64,000 bases of DNA from Paenibacillus turicensis (GCF_017873435.1 NZ_JAGGKG010000002.1:305767-369766), one strand, 5' to 3'. Positions 54,999-63,960 are shown, counted from the first letter of the stretch. Notes: generated by a model not told the origin, from the letters alone. Program-made: numbers and translations.

Positions 54999-56896
54999 AC
55001 TCGATAATCCACCCCTTTATATTCGCTGGGTGTGTATGACATTGCCATGCTCAAATCTCGGTTAACTACTTCCTCTGTTTCATTAGGAATTAGTTGCTCT
55101 ATTTTTAAAGAAAGTAAGTGATAACCTGTCGCTTCTAGTGCGGTTTCAATTTCAGCTTTACGTGATTCTAGAAATACCCCTGCTGTATCATGCTCACTAA
55201 AGATTTTAAGCAGCACCTTCTTATCTGCCACCTGTACATCCACCATAATTTGCCCCAAAGCCTTCATCTGTAAATCGAACCATAATCGACAATTAGCGGG
55301 GTCTAACTCGCCTTTGCGTCCACGTCTTGATTCGATGTGAACAGCTGCAGTTTGTTGTCCATCCGGTCCAAAAAAAGGTAAAAACATCGTAACTTGGGCA
55401 AAAGGGGTCGTCCGATCCGTATTCAACAAAAGCTGCTGACCTGTTAATTGCTGTACAACCTGCTTAATTACCTCCTTCAAAGGGGCCGGTAGCTCATCTG
55501 CATCCGCTAATTGTAGCAATAAGCCTTTGAGGGATTCTGATGTTGGATGTTGATTTATTGCCTTGTCTACAAATGCAATACGCTCTGAATTTATGCCTTG
55601 TGTCGCTGACTCCAGCTTGGATGAAGCCACATTGTTTGCTATAGGTGTTGTATTAGCTGTAGATGCCTCTATATTCTTATGCTTACCTTGTTCCTGTCCT
55701 TGTGCCTCTATCCCTGTAGCTTCTGGGCTTACCGCCTTTGATGAAGGCGAAGGGGCATCTACTCCCCCTTTATTTTGATTAAGGTGAACCTGCTGTTCAT
55801 GTTCAACCCCTAATAACTTTAATACACGCCCTACCCATGGTTCAGAGTTAATATTCACACCAGCTTGTCTTTCATTTAACAACGGAGATTGTGATTGTGC
55901 CTTACCTTCCATTGTTATCGTAGACTCTTGGGTTTGTTTTGCACTTAATGCTCCACCAGTAGCATCCAAAACGGTTTTAGCAGAATTAGAGGCTTGTGGC
56001 TCAAATAGTGAATCAGAGGACAATATTTGCCGTAATTGCCCAAGTGCTTGCTCTAGCTTTTGCATCGCTGTTGCTGTTTTTGGATCTGAAGCGCCAGCTT
56101 GCCCTTGTGCTACTTGAAGTGATTCATTTGCTTTGGAATTCATAGACTGATTCGCAGTTTCAACCAAAGCTGAATTAGGCGTTGAAGTTTGACCCGCAGT
56201 TAGTGTTGGATTCGCCCCTGCCAAAGTATTGTTGTTTTGATTCACCAGAGTACCTAGATTATTACTTTGTTGAGTCGCTTGCCCATTACCTTTAGCTTGT
56301 TGACTCAGCCATTGATTGATTCCATCCTCCAAAGTAGACATTAACTCATGTAACGGAGGACCAAAAATCGCTTGATGTAAACCTGCAACCGATTGCGCTG
56401 TGACCGGAAGTCCTCTACCTAACGCAATGCCTGCAGCCTGTATCCATTCTGAAAGCGGGACTTGCTGCGGTCTATTTGTTAAAAGTTGTCCTAGCAAATT
56501 CACGTTATCCTTTGTAAGAGGAACTCCTGTAGCCTGCATTTGATTGATGAGTTGTCGATTACTTTCAGTATCCTCCAGTCCTAATGACTGCATAATCTGC
56601 AATAATGAATTGCCAGATAACATTTTTTGAGGAAGGGAATCCATCGGTTTTAATACCACTGTACCATCTTCATTTGGTTGCTGGACCTGTAATAGTGTTG
56701 TTTGTCCTTGCTGCAATGGAGTTTCCAAGGTAGCATGTAGCTTTACTCCCTGAACCTGTATGACAGCCTCCTGCCCATTATCAGACACACTTAATACCGT
56801 CCCTCTTACAACTTGCCCTGTTTTTAACTCTAATGATTTGGATTCTCCTTGCTTAGAATCTCCGATCATACTTCGTACGAGTGGCCCAATGTTCAT
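54995..56896 (-). CDS. ylqG: FliK-like protein (YlqG type)
   Basis: 633 aa. Seen: an N-terminal conserved region with an OB-like strand set (LKTGQVVRGTVLSVSDNGQE, then IQVQGVKLHATLE), helical blocks (about 90-195), a long Gln/Asn/Ser/Thr-rich low-complexity middle (about 200-440), and a C-terminal FliK/Flg_hook-like domain (VTMFLPFFGPDGQQTAAVHI, RLWFDLQMKALGQIMVDVQV) ending in an acidic Lys/Glu helix. This architecture is that of B. subtilis YlqG, a FliK-like protein outside the fla/che operon. Directly coupled to the FlhB-C-like gene. Confidence 0.85.
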   Translation of the reverse strand: MNIGPLVRSMIGDSKQGESKSLELKTGQVVRGTVLSVSDNGQEAVIQVQGVKLHATLETPLQQGQTTLLQVQQPNEDGTVVLKPMDSLPQKMLSGNSLLQIMQSLGLEDTESNRQLINQMQATGVPLTKDNVNLLGQLLTNRPQQVPLSEWIQAAGIALGRGLPVTAQSVAGLHQAIFGPPLHELMSTLEDGINQWLSQQAKGNGQATQQSNNLGTLVNQNNNTLAGANPTLTAGQTSTPNSALVETANQSMNSKANESLQVAQGQAGASDPKTATAMQKLEQALGQLRQILSSDSLFEPQASNSAKTVLDATGGALSAKQTQESTITMEGKAQSQSPLLNERQAGVNINSEPWVGRVLKLLGVEHEQQVHLNQNKGGVDAPSPSSKAVSPEATGIEAQGQEQGKHKNIEASTANTTPIANNVASSKLESATQGINSERIAFVDKAINQHPTSESLKGLLLQLADADELPAPLKEVIKQVVQQLTGQQLLLNTDRTTPFAQVTMFLPFFGPDGQQTAAVHIESRRGRKGELDPANCRLWFDLQMKALGQIMVDVQVADKKVLLKIFSEHDTAGVFLESRKAEIETALEATGYHLLSLKIEQLIPNETEEVVNRDLSMAMSYTPSEYKGVDYRV

Positions 56897-56929
56897 TTCT
56901 ACTCACTTCCCTCCGGATAAACCAATCTA

Positions 56930-57568
56930 CTAAAATAAGGTCTGCTCTTCTATAAATAAATTGCGCATAAAGCTTTTCCGATGCATCGGAGTTGGTCCTA
57001 AAAGCTGTATTTGCTCTCTGTGCATTTTAGTTGCATATCCTTTATGTATGCCAATCCCATATTCCGGGTATAATGCGTTCCATTCCCCTTGGCATAAGCG
57101 GTCACGGGTCACTTTCGCTACAATTGATGCTGCTGCAATTGATTGACTTGCTGCATCTCCTTTTATGACTGCTAATTGTGGGATTGATACATCCACCTTT
57201 TCAGCATCTACTAATAAAAAATCAGGTTGTATCTTTAATTGCTCAAGTGCCATTTTCATAGCTAAACGGGTCGCTTGTTTTATATTAATTTTGTCAATCA
57301 TCGCCGCATCTACCCGACCAATACCAACAGAAATAGCTTGCTCCATAATTGCATCGTAGAGCTGATCCCGTTTTTTAGCGCTAAGCTTTTTAGAGTCATT
57401 TACACCTTCTAATATGAGCCCGACAGGTAAAATCACTGCTGCAGCAACAACATCCCCAAATAAACAACCACGCCCTACCTCATCAATGCCTGCTATATGT
57501 TGATAGGAAAGGTTCCAATATTCTTTTTCATAACTTAATAAATCATTGGGTTCATTCAATTCACTCAA
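56930..57568 (-). CDS. rnhB: Ribonuclease HII
   Basis: Cuts RNA in RNA-DNA hybrids and removes misincorporated ribonucleotides. Seen in 212 aa: catalytic Asp-Glu in AGIDEVGRG (near residues 26-34), VNDSKKLSAKKRD, LLVDAEKVD with the third acidic residue, and GDAASQSIAAASIVAKVTRD. The usual GPLAGP loop reads GCLFGD. I prefer TTG 57568, with AAGGTG 6 bp upstream, over ATG 57583, which has no site. It follows rbgA, as in B. subtilis. Confidence 0.94.
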   Translation of the reverse strand: MSELNEPNDLLSYEKEYWNLSYQHIAGIDEVGRGCLFGDVVAAAVILPVGLILEGVNDSKKLSAKKRDQLYDAIMEQAISVGIGRVDAAMIDKINIKQATRLAMKMALEQLKIQPDFLLVDAEKVDVSIPQLAVIKGDAASQSIAAASIVAKVTRDRLCQGEWNALYPEYGIGIHKGYATKMHREQIQLLGPTPMHRKSFMRNLFIEEQTLF

Positions 57569-57726
57569 TCTATTCACCTTCATACTTTTATAAAAATAAT
57601 TTCTTATGATAGCATAATACGTTCTTTATCGGTAAAAAACCAGACTTAATGAAGATAGAGTCTAGTATCAACCAAATCATCCAATTCCCACACTCATCCT
57701 GTTATTTTAACATAAAAGCGGAATTT

Positions 57727-57763
57727 TAAAATAAGAAAACCGCTAACCCATTTGCGTTAGCGG
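57727..57763 (-). terminator. Intrinsic terminator of rbgA
   Basis: On the minus strand CCGCTAAC (57756-57763) and GTTAGCGG (57740-57747) form a perfect 8-bp stem followed by TTTTCTTATTTTAAA, just after the rbgA stop. rnhB would then need its own promoter in 57584-57726, which I could not locate clearly. Confidence 0.8.
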
Positions 57764-57779
57764 CACGATTAAATTTATT

Positions 57780-58646
57780 TTAGTATAGTGGGGACTCCAT
57801 CGAGTAGCTTCCCATTTTTCCAGCTCTTAACTCTCTAAGAAATAAGGAAGACGTTTTTTCTAAGTCAACACGACCTCCACTTATGATACACCCACGTTTG
57901 CGACCAATATCCTCCATAATTCCAACCACCTCATCTGGAATTTCAAAGTTTGTGGGTTGTTCCTTTAAATCATAACGTTCTTTAAGCTGTTCCCAGTAAA
58001 ATTGCGATAAATATTTCACTGCAAAAAATGCAACATCTTCGACATTTAAAATTTCGTGCTTAATTGCACCTGTAACAGCTAATTTATAACCAACATTTTG
58101 ATCCTCAAATTTAGGCCACAAAATCCCAGGAGTATCAAGCAGCTCCATCTCTGTTCCTACCTTAATCCATTGCTGTCCTTTCGTAACCCCTGGACGATCG
58201 CCAGTGATAGCAATGTTACGACCTGCCAAACGGTTAATCAGAGTAGATTTTCCTACGTTCGGAATCCCAACAATTAAAGCACGAACTGCACGAGGATTAA
58301 TCCCTTTCGCAATTTGCTTATCAATTTTTTCCTTTAACAGCACTTTAGCAAGCATTGGAATTTCCTTAGTACCTTGACCTGTAGACGCATCAATTACAAC
58401 AACAATGTGACCTTCCTTTTTGAAAAAATCTACCCATTGCTTAGTGATTGCTGAATCAGCCAAATCTGCTTTGTTTAATACAATCAACCGTGGTTTTCCT
58501 TGTAATATTTCATCAATCATAGGGTTACGACTGGACAAAGGTAATCTTGCATCTAGCAGCTCGATTACAACATCGATCAGCTTCAACTTATCTTGAATTT
58601 GACGACGTGCTCTTGTCATATGTCCTGGAAACCATTGAATTGTCAT
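57780..58646 (-). CDS. rbgA: Ribosome biogenesis GTPase RbgA (YlqF)
   Basis: Circularly permuted GTPase needed for late 50S assembly (L6/L16 region). Seen in 288 aa: the G4 motif NKAD comes first (58-61), then G1 GIPNVGKS (127-134), then G3 DTPGILWP, the order that marks the YlqF/YawG family; a C-terminal RNA-binding helix set with [18 protein letters not shown] precedes the ATG. It stands between signal peptidase I and rnhB. Confidence 0.96.
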   Translation of the reverse strand: MTIQWFPGHMTRARRQIQDKLKLIDVVIELLDARLPLSSRNPMIDEILQGKPRLIVLNKADLADSAITKQWVDFFKKEGHIVVVIDASTGQGTKEIPMLAKVLLKEKIDKQIAKGINPRAVRALIVGIPNVGKSTLINRLAGRNIAITGDRPGVTKGQQWIKVGTEMELLDTPGILWPKFEDQNVGYKLAVTGAIKHEILNVEDVAFFAVKYLSQFYWEQLKERYDLKEQPTNFEIPDEVVGIMEDIGRKRGCIISGGRVDLEKTSSLFLRELRAGKMGSYSMESPLY

Positions 58647-58679
58647 CTTTAATTCACCTCAACTCTGCCACTTCTATCA

Positions 58680-59303
58680 TTAATGCTTAATAAATTTAAA
58701 GTCTGCTAATGGCCAGAATACAAGGTCTGCCCGTCCTACAATTTCATCAAACGAAACGTATCCGATCCGGCGACTATCTGTACTGTTAGAGCGATTGTCA
58801 CCAAGCACAAATACATGTCCCTCAGGAACAACACCATCCGTTATTATATCATTAGGAAAATTAGCTTCTGTATTATATAATTCATTATTTTTATGCTTCT
58901 CATTCACGACATCTTGAATGTAAGTCTCGTCAACCACCTTGCCATTAACTGTGATGGTATCGCCTTCCACCTTAACCGTATCACCTGGCACACCTATAAC
59001 CCGTTTAATAAAGTCTCGGCCTTCTGTAGGTACATGAAAAACGATTACTTCACCATGCTTAGGGGCTCTAAAATCATACAAAATTTTGTTTACAATAATT
59101 CTTTCACTACTATGGAAATTAGGTTGCATGGAGGAGCCGTCTACAATAAATGGCGCAAAAAGTAACCAACGTATTAAAAATACTAAAACAACCGCGATAA
59201 TAATTGCTTTTAGCCATTCAAGCCATTCATTTTTTGACTTCGTAGAGGTTTCCTGAGTTGCATCAGAATGATTTTCTGGCTCCGAAAAAGAATGCTGCTC
59301 CAT
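58680..59303 (-). CDS. sipS: Signal peptidase I
   Basis: Membrane serine protease that removes signal peptides from exported proteins. Seen in 207 aa: one membrane segment (about 33-53), catalytic Ser58 in DGSSMQP, catalytic Lys100 in RDFIKRVIG, and the VLGDNRSNSTDSR box. A longer polar N terminus (about 28 residues) precedes the membrane segment. It lies between rplS and rbgA. Confidence 0.95.
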   Translation of the reverse strand: MEQHSFSEPENHSDATQETSTKSKNEWLEWLKAIIIAVVLVFLIRWLLFAPFIVDGSSMQPNFHSSERIIVNKILYDFRAPKHGEVIVFHVPTEGRDFIKRVIGVPGDTVKVEGDTITVNGKVVDETYIQDVVNEKHKNNELYNTEANFPNDIITDGVVPEGHVFVLGDNRSNSTDSRRIGYVSFDEIVGRADLVFWPLADFKFIKH

Positions 59304-59362
59304 CCTTCATAACCTCACTTTATTTTAGTTTATTATGAGCAATTTATACATATAAATACAGC

Positions 59363-59392
59363 AAGAGGGCTTGAATACACAAGCCCCCTCAT
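59363..59392 (-). terminator. Terminator downstream of rplS
   Basis: On the minus strand GGGCTTG pairs with CAAGCCC around a 6-nt loop with extra G-C pairs outward; the U tail (TTGCTGTATTT) is imperfect. It lies between the rplS stop and sipS. Confidence 0.6.
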
Positions 59393-59405
59393 GATCGCCA
59401 TTAAA

Positions 59406-59750
59406 TTAACGACGTGCTTCTTTAATTCTTGCTGCTTTACCACGTAGTTCACGAAGATAGTACAGCTTAGCACGACGTACTTTACCACGACGAGCCACTT
59501 CAATTTTGTCAAGTTTTGGGGAGTGCAATGGGAAAGTTCTTTCCACACCTACACCGTTGGAAATTTTACGAACTGTGAAAGTTTCGCTAATTCCACCACC
59601 ATGGCGTTTGATTACTACACCTTCAAACAACTGGATACGTTCACGAGTTCCCTCGATTACCTTAACATGCACCTTCAAAGTGTCACCAGGACGAAAACTA
59701 GGGATATCTTTACGTAGTTGTTCTTGTGTAATTTCTTGTAAGATATTCAT
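59406..59750 (-). CDS. rplS: Large ribosomal subunit protein L19
   Basis: Protein of the 50S-30S interface. 114 aa, full length: [19 protein letters not shown] near the start, [34 protein letters not shown] and the basic C-terminal [20 protein letters not shown] in outline. GGAGG precedes the ATG. It has its own promoter and an L19-type leader; trmD, its usual upstream partner, is not adjacent. Confidence 0.96.
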   Translation of the reverse strand: MNILQEITQEQLRKDIPSFRPGDTLKVHVKVIEGTRERIQLFEGVVIKRHGGGISETFTVRKISNGVGVERTFPLHSPKLDKIEVARRGKVRRAKLYYLRELRGKAARIKEARR

Positions 59751-59754
59751 TTAT

Positions 59755-59845
59755 GACTTCCTCCTTCCACCAAGGTGTTCTTGCCTCTTCAGGAAAACCA
59801 TCCGTTTTCCGTCATCATCCGCAGAGGACCACCGAATTCACAACA
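59755..59845 (-). ncRNA. L19-type leader of rplS
   Basis: The 90-nt leader contains a GGAAAAC/GTTTTCC hairpin and flanking segments (GGTGGTCC ... CACCTTGGTGG) that can close an outer stem, similar in layout to the Rfam L19_leader of low-GC Gram-positives, which regulates rplS by L19 binding. Named from layout and place, not from a covariance search. Confidence 0.55.
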
Positions 59846-59851
59846 TTAGCA

Positions 59852-59880
59852 ATTTTATCATATTTGATGGGACATGGCAA
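59852..59880 (-). promoter_or_regulatory. Sigma-A promoter of rplS
   Basis: On the minus strand TTGCCA (59875-59880), a 17-bp spacer, then TAAAAT (59852-59857). It lies in the 156 bp between rplS and the secreted propeller-like gene, giving rplS transcription of its own. Confidence 0.75.
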
Positions 59881-59906
59881 GAGAAAACTTGTTTTAAGCC
59901 TACTCA

Positions 59907-61382
59907 TCAAAATCTCCCTGTTGTCTTATAGTACCAGTAATCATAATCCCACTTCTTCTCGTCTTTTGTTGGGTCATAATCCCTTTCAACTAAATGAGCT
60001 TTACCGATACCATAGCTACTTTCAAAATACATGATGTCACCACTCAACGCCAATGTGGATGCGCTATAAAATCCATATTTTTGAGGATCACCCATTCCTT
60101 TTTCAATTAAATATTGTTCTAATCCATCGGAAATATCATACTGCATCATATCCTCAGTATATCTAGGTTCTAATGTATCTGGATTAAATCTAACCGTCTC
60201 ATAATTATCATATAAAACATTTGCGTATAAATCCAAGTCATTAGGTATAAGTTGATTACTTACTCCAATCGTATCCAAGCGTGTATTACGTCTGTACTTA
60301 GCTTCATACGAACCTATATACAATGGAAGGGCGTCTTTAATGCTTCCTAAAGTTTCTCCTGATCTTAGATCGAGCACCTTTGTTTGTCGATCAATTCCAT
60401 GCACAAAGGGCGAATCATCCTCCCCAACAAATATCTTTTTCCCGTCTGTAAAATATTCTCCCGCTCTAACTGCAGCTTTATAGTTATGTTGCCACACTTT
60501 TTTGCCTGTATGATCGTAATATACAAATTTAGAACCTCGATCAAATTCATGTAATCCAAATAGGACACTACCATCCCCCATGAGATGGATATCGCCTCTA
60601 CTTAGCCATGTATTTGCATTAAATTCTTCTTTAAATTTACCTTTAAGCTTATAATTCATATCATATATCTCATAAACTGAAAATCTTTCGTCTTTATCGC
60701 TATTATCAAGGAAAAGCGTGTACCCATTATTTTCACCCATAATCAGTTTCTTCTTCTGCTGATTTTTTGGCAATTCTTTTGCTTTTCCATCCTGTGTAGA
60801 TATCGCATATTTTTTGCTTTCACTTGAAAACAATATTTCTTTTTCATTTGTTCGGAGCCAATATTCATGAATTTTATAATCTGTTGTTTTTAACTTTGTT
60901 GTCCAGCGAATTTTTCCTTTATTATCAACAGCTTGAATGTAATGAATACCTACTGGTTCTCCTTTAACTTTATAATAATAGTAAATGTTACCTTGACTAT
61001 CCACCACAGGATGAAAAAAATCATCAAAAGCTACCTTTGGTTTAAAAATCCAATTGAGCTTCCCTTGATTGTTTATACTAACAATGGCATTGTTGTTACT
61101 GTCCTTCTTTTTCCAAACCATAAAATAGGCATCACCATTTTTTAAATTAACAGTAGTCCCCTCTAGACGTTCATTCCGATAATTCTCATTAGAACGAGCC
61201 CCTAAACCATAACTTGTATAATAACCTAAGTCCTGAATAGGGTATAACCAATCTACTTTGTATTCCAACACTTTAGTTGGAGGTGTCTTTTTTGTTATTT
61301 CCTCCGCAAAACTTCTCTCACCTAGAAGTAACAATCCAAAAACTAAAATAAAAATAAAACAACTACGAGTTACTCTTTTCAT
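59907..61382 (-). CDS. Secreted beta-propeller-like protein, unknown function
   Basis: 491 aa with an N-terminal signal peptide (about 1-27, ending SFAEE). The mature part is a string of short blocks of the sort seen in PQQ/quinoprotein-like propellers: AYFMVWKKKDSNNNAIVSIN, VDSQGNIYYYYKVKG, VDNKGKIRWTTKLK, YYDHTGKKVWQHNYKAA and VLDLRSGETLGSIKDA, each a strand-turn-strand with an aromatic or Trp and a DxxG turn. No catalytic motif seen. It sits upstream of rplS on the same strand but before the rplS promoter. Function unknown; a binding or scaffold role outside the cell is a guess. Confidence 0.8.
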   Translation of the reverse strand: MKRVTRSCFIFILVFGLLLLGERSFAEEITKKTPPTKVLEYKVDWLYPIQDLGYYTSYGLGARSNENYRNERLEGTTVNLKNGDAYFMVWKKKDSNNNAIVSINNQGKLNWIFKPKVAFDDFFHPVVDSQGNIYYYYKVKGEPVGIHYIQAVDNKGKIRWTTKLKTTDYKIHEYWLRTNEKEILFSSESKKYAISTQDGKAKELPKNQQKKKLIMGENNGYTLFLDNSDKDERFSVYEIYDMNYKLKGKFKEEFNANTWLSRGDIHLMGDGSVLFGLHEFDRGSKFVYYDHTGKKVWQHNYKAAVRAGEYFTDGKKIFVGEDDSPFVHGIDRQTKVLDLRSGETLGSIKDALPLYIGSYEAKYRRNTRLDTIGVSNQLIPNDLDLYANVLYDNYETVRFNPDTLEPRYTEDMMQYDISDGLEQYLIEKGMGDPQKYGFYSASTLALSGDIMYFESSYGIGKAHLVERDYDPTKDEKKWDYDYWYYKTTGRF

Positions 61383-61445
61383 TCCGTCACCTTAACCTTT
61401 GCCTTTTAGAAATTGCTTTATTTAAACCTTAAAATTTCAACCTCT

Positions 61446-62198
61446 TTATTTATCTCCATATAAATGCTCTAACTGCTTCTCCTCATCTGTTGCTGGAAGA
61501 GAAGTAATTTTAACCTCATCCCTACCGCCCTGTTTACAGGCAATAATTCGATGGACTCTAGCGCCTTCTTCAGAGGTAAAAACCTTAAAATGATCTTCCT
61601 TATAAACAATCATACAGTTATTATCGATGCCAATCCCAACTTCCTGATGCTCAGACACCATATGCTGTAAGCTCACAGCATAATCGCCTTCATTATAATG
61701 AGGGGCATGATTTCCTTTTAATAATCCTAACCCCTCTAATCTAACATAATTGTATTCATTAGGCTCTCTTGCAGAAGCTTCTTCACTACAGCCATGTTCA
61801 TACCAGCATATAGACCCAGCACTAATTCCAGATAACACGACACCTTGATGATATGCCTTCTTCAAAATTTTATCTACACCAAGTTCTCGCCAAGTTTCTA
61901 ATAAAAATCGAGTATTTCCCCCACCAACATAAATGAGATCAGCAGACAATATTAAATGCTCTAACTTGGTCACTGTATACTCCTGCATCGTTAATAACAA
62001 ATGCTTCGTTACACAACCTAGCTTTTCACCATAAATCAAGTCAAAGGTTTCACAATAACCTTGTGCATCATAGCTTGCTGTTGGAATAAATAAAGCTATT
62101 GGCTTTTCTTTACCCGTTAGCTTGACAATTTCCTGATCCAATACTAATGTTTCTTCTAATCGTAATTCTCCCCCACCAATAACAGCAATTGTCCCCAT
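61446..62198 (-). CDS. pepE: Peptidase E-like (S51 family) peptidase
   Basis: Serine peptidase of the class I glutamine-amidotransferase-like fold; the family includes aspartyl dipeptidase PepE and cyanophycinase. 250 aa. Seen: IYVGGGNTRFLL near 89-100, the nucleophile elbow GISAGS with Ser126, then a His-rich NHAPHYNEGD stretch with the likely catalytic His. No signal peptide, so cytosolic. GGGGG precedes the ATG. Substrate not decided by sequence. Confidence 0.85.
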   Translation of the reverse strand: MGTIAVIGGGELRLEETLVLDQEIVKLTGKEKPIALFIPTASYDAQGYCETFDLIYGEKLGCVTKHLLLTMQEYTVTKLEHLILSADLIYVGGGNTRFLLETWRELGVDKILKKAYHQGVVLSGISAGSICWYEHGCSEEASAREPNEYNYVRLEGLGLLKGNHAPHYNEGDYAVSLQHMVSEHQEVGIGIDNNCMIVYKEDHFKVFTSEEGARVHRIIACKQGGRDEVKITSLPATDEEKQLEHLYGDK

Positions 62199-62541
62199 CG
62201 CTAATCCCCCTTAATGCATTTTAAAAATTTCAAGAACCTTAATGAATCGAAAAATAGGTTTCCTCATTATAGAAAATAAACCCAAATGAATTCAGTAATT
62301 TTAATCATAGTTCATAAAATAAATGTAACTAACACTCTATTATATTTTGCTAGATATAAATAATAATTCATATTTTTTCCACTTTAGTTATTTACAAAAA
62401 GTTTTATTTACATTACCATTTAACTGTAATATTACCATAATAAGATTATTTTCCATTTTTATGTTGAAGGGAGGCTATCGAATTTTTTACTAGAGTAAGT
62501 AAATTTAATCTAAATGCTAGAGTAGATGGGAGAGTAATAAC
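62199..62541. other. AT-rich intergenic region between pepE and the metalloprotease gene
   Basis: Very AT-rich, no open reading frame. A TATAAT (minus strand, 62266-62271) with a poor -35 may serve pepE. On the plus strand TTTACA-17-TATTAC near 62412-62440 is a weak promoter candidate for the protease gene. The plus-strand ribosome binding site GGGAGAG precedes 62542. Confidence 0.45.
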
Positions 62542-63084
62542 ATGAAAAAAGTAAAAAAACTAAGCTCACTTGTGTTAATTTTCACTTTACTTCTTAGTTC
62601 TGCCGCACTGGTTCATGCCGCTGATCCCTACCTGAATTATGGATCTAAAAGTGGAAGCATTACTGTAAAGAGCTATGCCAACAGCTATAACAGTACATGG
62701 GTATCCATCATTAACAATGCTCGTTCTGCTTGGAATAGCTCCAGCGCAAAGGTATCCATCTCCACCTCCTCCTCAAGCAATAATACGATTGAAGCCGCCA
62801 AATTTAATGATAGCTGGTATGGCTTATGCTCCCAAAGCTATAACACTTCAACGGGGTATACGACTAAATTTACGATTAAGGTGAATGCTAGAACGATCAG
62901 TAAAGATGCTACTAATTTTGACTCCTTCGCGAAAAGTACCGTTGCCCATGAGTTCGGACATGTTTTTTGGCTGTGTGATAATCCATCCACAAGTAGCTCA
63001 TCTCTGATGAAGCATTCAAGAAATCGTAATAGCTTAACTACACCTCAATCCTTTGATATTAAAAATGTAAATAAAAAATACTAG
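62542..63084 (+). CDS. Secreted matrixin/snapalysin-like zinc metalloprotease
   Basis: 180 aa. Seen: a signal peptide (about 1-26, cut after VHA), a Ser/Asn-rich mature domain with a central strand (GSITVKSYAN), and the zinc motif HEFGH at 136-140 followed by an Asp at 146 as third ligand, plus a Met-turn-like SSLM at 153-156. Metzincins of this group read HExxHxxGLxD; here residue 143 is Trp instead of the usual Gly. Small secreted proteases of this type act on extracellular protein. Whether the Trp variant is active is uncertain. ATG 62542 has GGGAGAG upstream. Confidence 0.82.
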   Translation: MKKVKKLSSLVLIFTLLLSSAALVHAADPYLNYGSKSGSITVKSYANSYNSTWVSIINNARSAWNSSSAKVSISTSSSSNNTIEAAKFNDSWYGLCSQSYNTSTGYTTKFTIKVNARTISKDATNFDSFAKSTVAHEFGHVFWLCDNPSTSSSSLMKHSRNRNSLTTPQSFDIKNVNKKY

Positions 63085-63087
63085 GGA

Positions 63088-63240
63088 GTGTCTGAAAAGT
63101 CAGCAGGGAGCAGATGTTGGCGAATTTCCGATCTATACAAGCCACATTTACGCAGGCTTACCGGGGGTAAGTCAAGGAAAAGTAACGCAGTAGGGGACGA
63201 AAAGGCGGGAATAGATGACCTTGAATGATTTTTCAGACAC
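63088..63240. mobile_element. MITE-like element with 15-bp terminal inverted repeats
   Basis: GTGTCTGAAAAGTCA (63088-63102) and TGATTTTTCAGACAC (63226-63240) match as inverted repeats at 14 of 15 positions and bound 153 bp without a coding region. The TGTCTGAAAA end resembles ends of several Bacillales IS elements. No clear target-site duplication beyond a GA on both sides. It lies four bases after the protease stop codon. Confidence 0.65.
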
Positions 63241-63263
63241 GACCATATTGGAGGCGATAAACA

Positions 63264-63851
63264 ATGAGAAATAGAAATAAAAATAAATATATGTATGTAA
63301 TTGTGTCCTTAGTTGTTATGATGTTAATCATATCAGGCTGTCAAAGTAAAATAGATACGCTAGATTCTAGTAGCCACAGCAAGGAAGTAACAATCATTCA
63401 TGCGGATTATCCACAATATGATACTGCTAAAGACCTTGTTGATTCTGCAGACTTGGTGTTTAGTGGCACTGTAAAAAGTATTCAATATAAAATGCTTGAT
63501 ATTAAAGTGGAGCAAGGTGCTGATTCTGACACAGGGCTAGTGGAAGCTGAAAGTATTCCCTATTCTATTTATGAAATTTCAGTTGATAAGGTTTTAAAAG
63601 GTGACAGCACAGATTCGACTCTGTTTTTGAAACGTCCTGGTGGTGAATTTGAAAACGAAACCTTTGTAATTGAAGACGCCACTCAAGTGAATATAGACGG
63701 CACATATTTATTTGTAGCACAAACCTACCCAGAATCTTACCCAAGCTTTCTCAACGCTTCACAGGCATCCTACGATATGAATTCATCTAAAAGCATGACA
63801 TCTGCCCACAACTCAATTACACTATCGGAATTACTTGCTCAATTTGAATAA
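63264..63851 (+). CDS. Lipoprotein of unknown function
   Basis: 195 aa. A basic N terminus, a hydrophobic segment (about 9-24) and a lipobox LIISGC with Cys26 mark it as a lipid-anchored outer-face protein. The mature part is acidic with a repeated strand pattern (ADLVFSGTVKSIQYK, IYEISVDKVLKGD, TFVIEDATQVNIDGTYLFVA) that suggests a small beta-barrel or OB-like domain, and a Ser/Ala-rich tail. GGAGG lies 9 bp before the ATG, just past the MITE-like element. No family recognised with confidence. Confidence 0.78.
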   Translation: MRNRNKNKYMYVIVSLVVMMLIISGCQSKIDTLDSSSHSKEVTIIHADYPQYDTAKDLVDSADLVFSGTVKSIQYKMLDIKVEQGADSDTGLVEAESIPYSIYEISVDKVLKGDSTDSTLFLKRPGGEFENETFVIEDATQVNIDGTYLFVAQTYPESYPSFLNASQASYDMNSSKSMTSAHNSITLSELLAQFE

Positions 63852-63960
63852 GAGTACCACTATACATTTCATGTTATCACAAAAGAGCTATTTCCAAGGT
63901 GTAAATGAACTGCACCCTGTCAAGTAGACAGTCTAAAAAACAAAAAAACGTTATGATTGA

